From positions 17,054,771 to 17,118,770 of the forward strand of contig OW121741.1 of assembly GCA_933228675.1 (NCBI GenBank): a stretch of DNA of 64,000 nucleotides, given 5' to 3'. The translations under genes were made by a program, and so were the position numbers. Position 1 is the stretch's first letter. The number at the start of each line of letters is the position of its first letter. Positions 34,470 to 47,000 of the stretch are shown here, piece after piece. The stretch comes from Stomorhina lunata (taxonomy: Eukaryota; Arthropoda; Insecta; Diptera; Rhiniidae). Under the pieces are notes generated by a model. The model saw nothing but the letters and a program-made list of their open reading frames with translations. It was not told where the DNA came from and searched no databases.

Positions 34470-34614
34470 ATAGTTTTTTCAGTATTCCTAAAATTTATTC
34501 ATCTAATTTAAAAATCATAAATTAAAAAAATAATTTATGACATGAACCTGAGCCCGACTCGAACCCACGACCATCAACATAAATTCTGGTTCAACTAAAA
34601 TTAATTTCTTTCAT

Positions 34615-34955
34615 AAAAATTTTTTTATAAAAAAATTTTTCATATAAATTTTTTTTATAGAAAATTTTTTATAGAAAATTTTTTATATACAAATTTTTTA
34701 TAGAAAATTTTTCATATAAAAATTTTTTATAGAAAATTTTTCATATGAGATTTGTTTATAGAAAATTCATATACAATTTTTTTATAGAAAATTTTTCGTA
34801 TACAATTTTTTTCTAGAAATTTCTTCATATACAATTTTTTTATAGAAAATTTTTCATTGAAAATTTTTCATTGAAAATTTTTCATAGAAAAATTTTCAGA
34901 TATAATTTTTTGATAGAAAATTTTTGATATAAAATTTTTTTTAAAGAAAATTTCA
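34615..34955. repeat. AT minisatellite, right flank of the hammerhead array
   Basis: Same TTATAGAAAATTTTTCATAT family as the left flank, ending near TTAAAGAAAATTTCAATTGT. Confidence 0.82.
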
Positions 34956-34974
34956 ATTGTTTCAATTGTTCTGG

Positions 34975-35285
34975 CATTAGGGCGTCATTAAGTCTCTGGA
35001 TTCTAAATTACTTTACTTAACATCAGTCCTGGATTATTGCAGATCTTTTAACGTGTAGTTCGAGATAACGGAGCTGTTTAATATGACTCAGCAGCTCGAG
35101 ATGACTCGGTAGTTCGGGATGACTCAGCATTTTGAAATGAATTAGAAATTTGAGATTAGCCAGACATTTTAGATGACTCAGTATTTTGAGATGACTCAGC
35201 AGTTCGACATGACTTAGCAAGTTGAGATCACAAAATAGTTCAAGATAACTCAGAAAGTAAATCACTTTGCAGTTTAGGAGATTAT
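34975..35285. repeat. GATGACTCAGCAGTTCGA minisatellite
   Basis: From about 35080 to 35245, eight or so units of 18-21 bp share GATGACTCAG followed by a CAGTTCGA / CATTTTGA variant. On the minus strand it gives a spurious leucine-rich frame with LLSHLE repeats. No gene called. Confidence 0.72.
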
Positions 35286-35629
35286 TATCCTTATGCCGGA
35301 CTTAGCACAGAGCCTTTATTTCCTATCTATAGCGATCAACTTTCCTGCTGAAAAATTTAACATCAAAGGAGTTTTGCGAAAATCGGTCATTATCAAGAGG
35401 ATCAGGTTTTCTATAATTCAGTTACAATGAAATCATCTACTACAAGCTTTCGACAATGGTCAAACTCTGGATTCTCGCACTGTCAATTATTAGTCCATCG
35501 AAAAGAAGCAATTGCTTATATGCTTAGGACTGTAGGAGAACAGTTGCTTTTTATATGGACAACGCCAGGCTATATACATCGATCGAAAGTAGGGACCTTA
35601 ACAGTTTAAACTTTTATTATAAAAGTCTG

Positions 35630-35770
35630 AAAATTAGAATTATATTTTGACTTTTATTTTTTCGGGCAAAAATAAAAGTTATTTTGTGGCTTTTATTTTT
35701 TCGAGCAAAAATAAAAGTTATTTATTTGCGTTTTATTTTTTCGGATGAAAATGGCAGTTATTTTTGTTCG
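35630..35770. repeat. Three tandem hairpin units (CTTTTATTTTTTCG ... AAAATAAAAG)
   Basis: Near 35650, 35695 and 35740 the sequence CTTTTATTTTTTCGGGCAAA then AATAAAAGTT recurs at about 47-52 bp spacing. Each unit is itself an inverted repeat with a CGGGC-type loop; the third is diverged. Confidence 0.7.
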
Positions 35771-36479
35771 AAAGCTCAGTTAGTAAGTTCTTATCCTATA
35801 AATAATCGGAACTTTTTGTGGTGAAAATTTAGGTTAAAGAAATTTAAGTTCATAAGTTATTAAGTTATTCTTATTAGTAAAAGGTATAATCTTGAATTTT
35901 AGTAAATAAAAGTTAAGATTCTAATAGAAAGTTTTGGTAAATAAAAAGTTACGATTTTTGCAATTTATTTCTTTATTTTTAAGAATCAAATCAATTTCAC
36001 TTTTATGTCAAAAGATTCATTCAAAATCATTTTCATTCAAGGGCATTTCCGTTTAAATAATCGTCTATAATAATTTCTATATGCAATATTGCAATCAAAT
36101 TGAAAAGATTATTTATGTCTGCATAAAAGTTCAATTGCATTGACAGCGAAAATATTAATCTAACCTTGAAAATGATAGGTATTATGTCAAAAATATCAAT
36201 TAGATCAGTTACTAATTGATGGGCAAAAAAAGAAATATTAATTTAGTATTAATTTTAAATTAAAGAGATAAGAATAGAAAAATATTGATTGAAGAAATTA
36301 AGAGCATGAGCAAAAGAGACAGATTAAATGAGATGATCATGAAGAAGATAATGTAAGAGTACTCTTCTGAATTTATATTGAAATTAGAGAAAAATTAGTA
36401 AGACGGATCATAATTCCAAATAAAAATCGTTATGTGAATTTCTGATTCTAATTGAAGAATCCTTGTTCTTAGGAAGATT

Positions 36480-37770
36480 TGAAATTTAGCTTTTTTTTGG
36501 TTATGTCATAAACTATTAGTTTTTTTTTGGAAAATAAGCAAATATATGCAGATGGTATAAGCACAGTTGAAAAGCCAAGACCATAGCTTTATAAGTGCTA
36601 ATAACTTATTTTTATAGGTTCTCATCAAAAAAAACCACATTCGTTGTGAACAAACTTCTAGAAATAATTAGAATTATTTGTAGAAAAATTATTATATTTG
36701 ATATTTTCAGAAAATATGCAAACATATGCAGACGACTTATTAACTGTAAGAAAGCTAAGAATCTAGACTCTTATCAGCTATAAACTTATTTGCGTAGGTG
36801 TTTCCTTAAAAAAGTTACATTTGCTCAAAGCAAACAACTAAATATAATTTTAACTACTTTAAGCCAAATCGTCATTAATTTAAATTCTTTGTAATCTAGT
36901 GTAGCTTAATCATCAATTTTTTTTATATATATTCTAATCAGCAAATTGATTACAACTAAGTTTCTAGACTAAGACTAGACATTCGAATGACCGAACTAAG
37001 CCTCATTACATTAGATTAATTTGTAATCTTAGTACATGTTTAGTAAATATGTTTACTCAACAATTGTCTTTAATGACTTATGGAAAATCACCACTAGGCA
37101 ACAGTGTATGAGAAGCTGATAAGAAGTTTGATGGGTGATGTTTACCTTACAACATCAGCATGAAAATCGACGAATTGAAAAGATCATAAAATTGAAGGAA
37201 AGATTATAAAATGAACTTAGTAGAGCAGTCAATGACTTATGGAATATATAACAAAATTTAAAACATTTAAAACCTAATTTAAATAAAATGTTGGAGAAAA
37301 CAATTTAAATTTAAGATTATTTTCTAAATAGGTTTGTCAATTATTTTCGATTTAAAGCAAAATATGCAAATATATGCAGATGGTTTATATACTGTTGTAA
37401 AGCCAAGACTCCTTACTTTGATTGACCTTAAACATATTTTTATTGCTGCTGTGTTAGAAAAGTTACAACCCGTAAATTTTTATGATCTTTCATTATAAAA
37501 ATTAAAATATAAATTTTCTTTTTTACGAATATTTAGTCAACAAAATATCTGTATTTTGGAAAGTTTAGGGATATCTTCGAAATTTAATTGTATTAGATAA
37601 TGTCATTTAGTGATAATTTTAGGACAAATATGCAAATATATGCACAAGATTTTTAAAACGCTTAAAATCAAAGACCTTAGTTTATCACTGTTGAAAAACT
37701 AAACTTTATAGTTTTTTACACAAAAAAGTTATAGCTTGTTAAACATTTCCTTTAAGAATTTAAAAATGTT
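36480..37770. repeat. Diverged repeat with ATGCAAATATATGCAGA
   Basis: Blocks near 36536, 36713, 37363 and 37626 share AAATATGCAAATATATGCAG, then an AAGCCAAGACC-like stretch, a TAAACTTATTTTTAT segment and AAAAAGTTACA. Spacing is irregular (about 177, 650 and 263 bp). It lies just 3' of the DIP stop codon. The open frame 36595-36783 is a by-product. Confidence 0.65.
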
Positions 37771-37936
37771 ACCTTAAATTTTCAAAACGACTAAATTACC
37801 CAATAAACTCAAAACTATTCAAATAAACCTTCATTGTTACACCATATTTCTGTTGTATCTTACATTTTTGAACTCAATAATGATGAACTGACAAGACCTT
37901 CTTCTATATGTTCCTTCTGCACGTCACAGGATACTG

Positions 37937-38064
37937 TCAATGGCTTTGACACCAATTGAGTAGGAAAATTGCTATGCTAAAGGTTGTTAAAGATAAACAG
38001 GATATGAGAGCAGCTGTTGAGGAATTAGGGTAATAGTCTTCAAATTCACTGCCCATGAAGAGGT
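37937..38064 (-). CDS. DIP-eta: DIP gene terminal exon with hydrophobic tail and stop
   Basis: This 128-bp coding stretch encodes DLFMGSEFEDYYPNSSTA, then about 18 mostly hydrophobic residues (ALISCLSLTTFSIAIFLL) and NWCQSH before TGA at 37939-37937. The acceptor CTTTTCAG follows a pyrimidine tract. Small residues followed by a short hydrophobic end fit a GPI-anchor signal; a single transmembrane segment is the alternative. The frame continues exactly from the linker exon. The 3' UTR would extend towards 37.8 kb; I see no clear AATAAA within the first 130 bases. Confidence 0.83.
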
Positions 38065-41000
38065 CTGAAAAGATAAGAAAATAAAGTTTTAAATTTTAGG
38101 ATAAATTTTAATACAATAAGAAGTTTAAAACAAAATGTAATTAAAAATTTCTATAGAAGAAAATTTAAAATAAAAATTTTGCTATAGAAAACATTTTATA
38201 ATGACAATTTTTCTATAGAAAAATTTTATAATGACAAATTTTCTATAAAAAAAATTAATCATGAAAATTTTTCTATGGAAAAAAAAATTATAATGAAAAT
38301 TTTTCTATAGAAAAAAATTTATAATGAAAATTTGTCTATAGAAAAATGTTATTTTGTATATTTTGTTATTTTTTGAGAAAAAATTTTATAATATAAATTT
38401 TTCTATAGAAAAAATTTTTTAATGAAAATTTTTCTATAAAAAAAAATTTATAATGAAAATTTATAATGAACAGTTTTCTATAGAAATAATTTTAAAATGA
38501 AAATTTTTCTATAGAAAAAATTTTTTAATGAAAAATTTTCTATAGAAAACATTTTTTAATGAAAATTTTTCTATAGAAAAAAGTTTTTAATGAAAATTTT
38601 TCTATAGAAAAAATTTTTTAATGAAAATTTTTCTATGGAAAAAATTTTTTAATCAAAATTATTTAATGAGAATTTTTCTATAGAAAAAATTTTTCTATTT
38701 TGAAAATTTTTCTATAGAAAAAATTTTTTAATGAAAATTTTTCTATAGAAAAAAGTGTTTAATGAAAATTTTTCTATAGAAGAAATTTTTTAACGAAAAT
38801 TTTTCTATAGAGAAAATTTTTTTAAGCGAATAATTTTCTATACAAAAAATTTTTTAAAACGAAAAATTTTTTATAGAGAAAATTTTTAAAACGAAAAATT
38901 TTCTAAAGAGAAAACATTTTAAAACGAAAAATTTTCTTAAAAAGTTTTACTGTAGTGTATTGCACTAAGAATCCCAATTTATTACAATTATTTATTATTG
39001 TAATAAATAGTTTTTTTGATAAAACCAAAAAATTGAGAAAATTTTTTAAAACGAAAAATTTTCTATAGAGAAAATTTTTTAAAACGAAAAATTTTCTATA
39101 GAGAAAATTTTTTAAAATGAAAAATTTTCTATAGAGAAAATTTTTTAAAACGAAAAATTTTCTATAGAGAAAATTTTTTAAAAAGAAAAATTTTCTATAG
39201 AGAAAATTTTTTAAAACGAAAAATTTTCTATAGAAAAAATTTTTTGAAACGAAAAATCTTCTATAGAGAAAATTTTTTGAAATGAAAAATTTTCTATACA
39301 GAAAACTTTTTAAAATGAAAAATGTTCTATAGAGAAAATTTTTTAAAACGAAAAATTTACCATAGAAAATATTTTTTAAAGCGCAAAATATTCTATAGAG
39401 AGTTTTTGTTGAACGAAAAGTTTACTATAGAGAAAATTTTTTAAAATGAAAAATTTACTTTTGAGAAATTTTTTTCAAACAAAAGTATTTTCTTTAGAGA
39501 AAATTTGTTTTTAATGAAAAATTTTCTACTGGTAAAATTTTTTTAATGAAAAATTTTACATAGGTAAAATATTTTAAAGAAGAAATTTTCTATAGAGAAA
39601 GCTTTTTGAGATTAAAAATTTTCTACAGAAAAAAATTTTTAACGAAAAATTTTCTATTGAAAAACTTTTTTAACGAAAAATTTTTTTAACAAAAAAATTT
39701 TCTATAGAAAATTTTTTTATTATATTGAAATATTTTCTGTAGAAAAATTTTTATATCGAAAAATTTTCTACAGAAAAATTTTCATATCGAAAAACTTTGT
39801 ATAGAAACATTTTTATATAGAAACATTTTCTGTAGAAAGTTTTTTATATCGGAATATTTTTTATAGAAAAATTTTAATATCGAAAAATCTTCAATAGAAA
39901 AATTTTTATATCGAAAAATGTTTGTATCGAAAAAATTTTATCGAAAAAATATTGTATCGAAAAACTTTATATCGAAAAATTTTTTATTAAAAAAGTTTTA
40001 TTGCGAAAACTTTTCTATAGAAAATTTTTCATAGAAAAATTTTTCTGTAGAAATATTTTCTACAGAAAAATTTTTGTATAAAAAAATTTTCTATAGATAA
40101 TTTTTTTTATCGAAAAATGTTCTATAAAAAAATTTTCATATCGAAAATTTTTCAATAGAAATTTTTTTTTATATTGAAATATTTTCTGTTGAAAAATTTT
40201 TTGTAACGAAAAATTTTTAAATCGAAAAATTTTCTTCAGAAAAATTTTAATTTCGATAAAATTTTGTATAGAAAAATTTTTATATAGAAACGTTGTTTCA
40301 ACAAATTTTTATGTCGGAATATTTTTTGTATCAAAAATTTTCTACCGAAAAATTTTTGTATCGAAAAACTCTCTATAGAAAAATTTTTATATCGAAAAAT
40401 TTTCTATAGAACATTTTTTATATATTTTTTCTATAGAAAAATTTTTAAAAAAAAAATTTTCTATAGAAAAACTTTTATATAAAAAAAATTTTCTATAGCA
40501 CAGTTTTTATATCGAAAAATATTCTATAGGAAATTTTTTATATCGAAAAATTTTCTATAGAAAAATTTTTATATCCAAAAGTTTTCTATAAAATTTTTGC
40601 ATCGAAAAATTTTTTATAGAAAAATTTTCATAACATATTTATATGAAAAAATTTTTATATAAAAAATTTGAATAAAATTTTTATATAAAAAATTTGAATA
40701 AAATTTTTATATGAAAAATTTGAATAAAATTTGAATAAAATTTGAATAAAATTTGTTTTATGAAAAATTTTTATTGAAAATTTTTTATATGAAAAATTTT
40801 TGTTGAAAATTTTGTATAAAAAATTTTTATTTTTATTTTTTATGAAAATTTTTTATATGAAATATTTTAATAGAAAATATTTTATATGAAAAATTTTTTT
40901 AGGAAATTTTGTATAAAAATAATTTTTATAGAAAATTTTTGATATGAAAAATGATTATAGAAAATTTTTGATAGAATATTTGTAATAAGAAACTTTTGTT

Positions 41001-44000
41001 ATGAAAAAATTTCTTATCAAAAATTTGTATATATAAAAAAACATTTTTATAGCAAAAAATTTCTATAAATAAATTTTTATAGCAAAAATGCTGTAAATGA
41101 AAAAATATGATTTTTTCCCTTAACAATTTAATTTTATTTGCTTATCATTTAATCTCCATAAAACCCAAAGAAAAATAAACTTTTGCCAAATATATCTGTA
41201 ACAATATTTGCATACCATTTGTATACCCCAATCTAGAAATATCTCAACCTTTTTTCAAATATTTGAGACCTTATTATGAAAAAAAAATCTGCCTTTATTT
41301 GCCTGGTGTCAGTATTATTTGCACCTTATTAAACTTATATTACCTGGTTTGTTAGGAACTGAAAAAAAGTTTTCTTTCTCAAAAAAATGGTTTCCTTTTT
41401 CTACATTTTTTTCCCTGATATTTAAGGATATTATTGCTTCATAATATTTCGCTTTATTTATTTAATCGTTCTCAAGAGACTTGTTAGTTTGTCATTTACA
41501 GTTGAAATGTTTCGGATTTTTCCTTTCAGTTTTTCTTACTCTTTTCTTGCAAAAAAGTTTAATGGTTTGTTTGGAAAGGGTGATGGTGAAGTTGGTTGGG
41601 GGAAGTTGCTTTATAACTTACCTTTCCGTTTGCCAGGATTTTCATTTTCTTCACTTTCGCTTGAGGTTGCTTTCGATTGATGATAAAGTTCAGAGGATTT
41701 TATGCGTTTTTTGCCTGTTTGGCAAAAGTATAAAGAAATAATGAAAAATAAATAGAAACAAGAAAAAAATTGGGTTTATATCTGGAGTCGTATTAAACAT
41801 TTTTTGAAAAGGATTTTTGATTTAATTCAGTAGAAAATCAAAAATACGACTTAAATTGAATTATAAGAAACCTACCTTTATATCGACTATCGTAGCCATC
41901 CACATAATTGACCGTACTTGAGGGTATTCCTAATTAAAAAATTTTCTCAGCTTTAGTAATCCCATTTTTAAGATTTTTCCTAAAACAAAATAAACTTACT
42001 ATATAATTTAATGGTGCCATCAGTGTCGCCTAAGGAATTCTTGGCCACACAACGATAAGCCCCAAATTCCGACATGGTTAAAGGATTGATATGCAACTTC
42101 ATAGAACTGCGATATTCACCCATTTCTGTGACATTGGAGATAAATTTGTTGCCTGAAAAATAGGTTAAAAAAATCCTCAAAGCAAAATGCAATATAAATT
42201 CTAGGTTATTCAGGTTTTATTTTCGATCCCAAAGCAGGTTCTAGTTTATGTTCTAATACAAGTCCAAGTTTGTTTCTAGTCCTAAATATTCTAGTTCTGT
42301 TAAGGTAATATAGTTCTGTTCTAGTTCTGTTCTAGTTCTGTTCTAGTTCTGTTCTAGTTCTGTTCTAGTTCTGTTCTAGTTCTGTTCTAGTTCTGTTCTA
42401 GTTCTGTTCTAGTTCTGTTCTAGTTCTGTTCTAGTTCTGTTCTAGTTCTGTTCTAGTTCTGTTCTAGTTCTGTTCTAGTTCTGTTCTAGTTCTGTTCTAG
42501 TTCTGTTCTAGTTCTGTTCTAGTTCTGTTCTAGTTCTGTTCTAGTTCTGTTCTAGTTCTGTTCTAGTTCTGTTCTAGTTCTGTTCTAGTTCTGTTCTAGT
42601 TCTGTTCTAGTTCTGTTCTAGTTCTGTTCTAGTTCTGTTCTAGTTCTGTTCTAGTTCTGTTCTAGTTCTGTTCTAGTTCTGTTCTAGTTCTGTTCTAGTT
42701 CTGTTCTAGTTCTGTTCTAGTTCTGTTCTAGTTCTGTTCTAGTTCTGTTCTAGTTCTGTTCTAGTTCTGTTCTAGTTCTGTTCTAGTTCTGTTCTAGTTC
42801 TGTTCTAGTTCTGTTCTAGTTCTGTTCTAGTTCTGTTCTAGTTCTGTTCTAGTTCTGTTCTAGTTCTAGTTCTGTTCTAGTTCTGTTCTAGTTCTGTTCT
42901 AGTTCTGTTCTAGTTCTGTTCTAGTTATGTTCTAGTTCTGTTCTAGTTCTGTTCTAGTTCTGTTCTAGTTCTGTTCTAGTTCTGTTATAGATTTCTTACC
43001 TGGTGGTACAATTTCTCCTCTTTCCCTTGTCCAGTAGTTGATGGCTTTTGGGAATGCTTCTGACTGACATTCCAGCACTACACCTTTGCCCTCCACAGCT
43101 CCAATAAGTTGATTTTGTACAGTGATCATGGGCGGGACTGGAAATATCGCAAATATATATGAGAATATTATAATATCCTTGGGTATAGGTTGTTTTATTT
43201 TTTAGTTTTTAAAGAAAGTCATGTCAATACTTACAGTGCACTATCAGCGTTATTCTTTTGCTTACGGAGGGGGGAACACCATTGGAAGCTATACACAGAT
43301 ATGCTCCCATATGCTGACGCTTTACGCGGGGCAGTATCAGATTTGTGCCCTCGACATGAAGAACTGTAAGTAGAGTGAGAAAATAGAGAATTGTTTTAAA
43401 TTTTTTTCTTAAGCCTTAAAGTAGACTTCATTTTTTAGATAATTTGCTTTGATATTTGTCTTACACTTTAGAGTTAAAATTTAACATTTTTCATTATTAA
43501 ATTTTATAATTTTAGGTTTTTTTCTACAATTTTAACCACCAATCTCTCAGCGAATCTAGTACATCCACTTTCATTTAGAGACTCTGAACAACAACAGTTG
43601 AAAAACAGTTTTACGAAAAATATTTGTGTTGGCATGCAAAATGACATAAAAACCGGTAACGGAAATGTGCTTACATTACCCCGGCATATGATTCGTATTT
43701 TTAATGTAGAAAACATTTTACACAAAAACATTTACAGGTAAATGTTAAATGGAAATACACACACACTCACACATACACGGATTTAGGGAAAACACAATTT
43801 TTTGCTTCATATGTTGGTTTAGATTTCTGTTATGATTGAAATATGTTAACAGTGGGCAAGGAAAGTATGCAAACAATTTTGATAAATAATATCACCATTC
43901 AAGCTATTAAGGAAAGTAAATTTCAATGTTGTCATAATTTTAACCCACAGTTTAAATCTGCAAAAGCCTGTTCAACGCTCAACTTTGTTTTACAAATCCT

Positions 44001-47000
44001 AAATACATGTAATCGTATAAAAACGTATTTTATTCAAAACCTACTCTTGTGGTAGATTCTAAATAGTTATGCATGTGTATATGTAAGCCAGTCCTTTGCC
44101 ACTCCAGTTACTGGTTTGTCTAACTAACAAAACTATTATACTATTTATTACAAAAACTATTTATGCAAAAAATTATATACATACAATAGTTTGGCCTAAA
44201 ATACATTTGAAGTTTTGTTCGTTCGGCTGCTTTACATTTTATGTTATAGTAGTCAGTGTTTGGGTCAAAAAACTAAAATGTTACGAGTGTATTAAAAGTT
44301 TAGCTAGAGTTTTAGTTTCCCTATATATATATTTCTCTACTTATTTGAGCTCTAAATATATTTAGCGCCTTATAAATGTAGAATGTTGGCTTGTGTTGGG
44401 CAATTTTGTCGTAATGATAAACTTCTAAAGGAAATATTTAGTTAGATATGCAGAGGATATAAAGTTTTATTCAGGACAACAAATTTAATAGGATATTATA
44501 AATGGCTATTTCTATTATTAGGGAAAATGGGCTGGATTGGGAAGTGAATGAAATATTTGAAAGTTGAACAAAGTATAGGCTATAACCGGAATATAAATAG
44601 ACTGTGGTAAGACTATAGCAAAATGTGTCATTACAATACTAAGATTATGGCCACACAATACTAATATTAATAACAAGTAAGAGTGTTATATTCGGCTGTG
44701 CCGAATCTTATATACCCACCATCAAGTTGTACGAGAGTGCAGCTAATTCAAATGTTGACCAAATGTGAATTATTGTTAAAATATTTGGACCAAATTCGGT
44801 TGCAGTAGTATAGTTCGTTTTCGGTTTCCGGGAGCGGTTTTTATATGAAAGCTATGGTCAAATATGAACCGATTCCTGTAAAATTTTACATGCTGACCAA
44901 AAATTGTAAAAAAACTTCTCTGCTCTAAATTTAGTTGTCATAGATATTACAATTGTACTCAATTTATCAGCATAAATCTGATTTCCGCATCAGAGTTATA
45001 TGGGAGCTCTAAGTAAATGTAAACCGATTTCGCCCATTTTAAGTACACAACTTTTATAACATAGCAAAAATATTTTTGTAAAATTTTGTCTCTGACGGAC
45101 AGACGAACATAAACTCCCTTTTCTTTTCATATTTTTGTGTTTCCGTAAGTTTTTTATATGGGAGCTATGGTCAAATGGTGATCGATTGTAACAAAATTTT
45201 GCACACTGACTTACATTGACATAAGACTTTCTTGTGCCAAATTTAGTGGTTATATCGGTTAAAGTTTTAGATTTATTGGCATTTAGGTGTATTTTAGATG
45301 AAATTTAGGTTGTTTCCGTAAGTTTTTTGTATAGGAGATATGGCTAAATGTGAACCGATTTTGATGAAATTTTACGTGTTGCCTAGGGCTTATGTAAAAC
45401 TTCTATATACCAATTTTACCATCATAGCTATAGTTCGTTAGTTCGTTCGCTTTAGTTCGTTATTTATTAGCAAATAAGCGATTAGCGTAGGCGAGGTTAT
45501 ACGGGAGCTATGGTCAAATGTTAACCGATTTTGCCCAATTTCAGTACCATTCTTCAGAGATGAAGAATGTTTCTATTAAGTTTCAGTGAGCTAGCTCCTT
45601 TCGTTTAGGCGTTATCGTGATTTCAACAGACAGACAGACGGACGGACATCGCTCAAGTGTCTTAGAATTTCATAAGGATTCAGAATATATATCGTTTTTG
45701 ATTTTAGAGCCTATATTAAGGAAATTACAAACGGAATGACAATCTCAATATACCCCCCATTCTTTTTAATGGTGATGATAATATTTAAATTTATTAATAT
45801 AATTATTTAAAGTAAGTTTATAAAGTAAATAAGTCTATAAACGTATACATGTTTATACTGATCGCCTAAAGTAAACTTTTGATTTGATAAATCCTGATTT
45901 TGATCCAATAGATTAGTAGAATCTACAACTACAATTTTCCTGCCTTCACAATGAGATCTTCAACTGGACTATAGTAGGATCTACGATTACATTGTGTCCT
46001 TAAATTGAACTTTAGTAGGACGTACTATTACTATAGTAGGACCTACGATTACATAATAATTTTCAAATAAACTAGTACCAACGAATACATTGGAAACATC
46101 AATTAGACTATAGTAGGTTTTATGATTTCAATTATACCTTCAACTGGACTATAACAGAAGCTATGATCATATTGGGACCTTTAAATTAACAATAGTAGAA
46201 ATTACATATACATTGGATATCACAACTGGTCTATGGTAAACTATTATTTCTGAACATACAACCGCAAATATATTCCGATCTACGATTATTGAACCTTTAA
46301 TGGACTTATTACAACTCTCAATTATTGCATAGATTATTTCATAAAATGGAAAATGGACAATATTTTAACCCTCTAAATTTGAAACCAACGTTGGCTAATA
46401 TTTGCGTGGTAGGGGAATAACAAGAACATACTGTCACGAATTTTTAAGTTATCCGCCCCATTGTGCAAAGTTCAATACTTATAATTCTTCCTCTAGTTTC
46501 TAAAATGTTTCTGTTAGTGTAGTTGTTGTTCTGTTTATGTCTTTAAACCCATGATAGGCAAATTAGCCCCTACGGACCGAGCACCAATCGTCATTTTCAC
46601 ATACACGAACAAAATAGAAAAAACAAACCAAATTACGAAAAATACTCATTTACATGATAATAGTCAATTTGCAACAATAAAATACATACAAATGAGAACA
46701 AAAAAATATTTATTTTTTCTTAGTCTCTTTATTTGCAAAGTCACCAATCCATTGATATTTTCTGTGTTCTCTTTGTGCCTACCATGGCTATAAACAGAGC
46801 AACATGTTTCTCTTATTTACTGTAAAGAGTATAGCAAAATTTTTCTCTTTTATCTACATTCTCAGTAACTGTTAACTTCAGATAATCTATTTGTAGAACG
46901 TGTGTGTGAACGTGTTTTTGATCATGTGAGAATATATTAGAACATGCATGAACTTTCGTAAGCCACATTGTTAGTGTAATCAACGACAGCAGCTCTTTGT

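Larger units (their letters stand above)
33797..34614. repeat. Inverted continuation of the 560-bp hammerhead repeat (about 1.46 units)
   Basis: From AATTCAGTTAAATAGATGAT the same repeat runs in the opposite orientation, passes the unit boundary with the same circular order (CCACGACCATCAACATAAAT), completes one unit, and ends part-way through a second at TTAATTTCTTTC before the AT minisatellite resumes. Crossing the monomer boundary inside the inverted part shows that it came from a multimer or a circle. Two hammerheads lie on the plus strand here. Confidence 0.9.

Noticed and set aside
35023..35265. Leucine-rich 80-residue minus-strand frame resembling an LRR
   Set aside because: It is a translation of an 18-21-bp minisatellite; the period does not match the 22-24-residue leucine-rich repeat.
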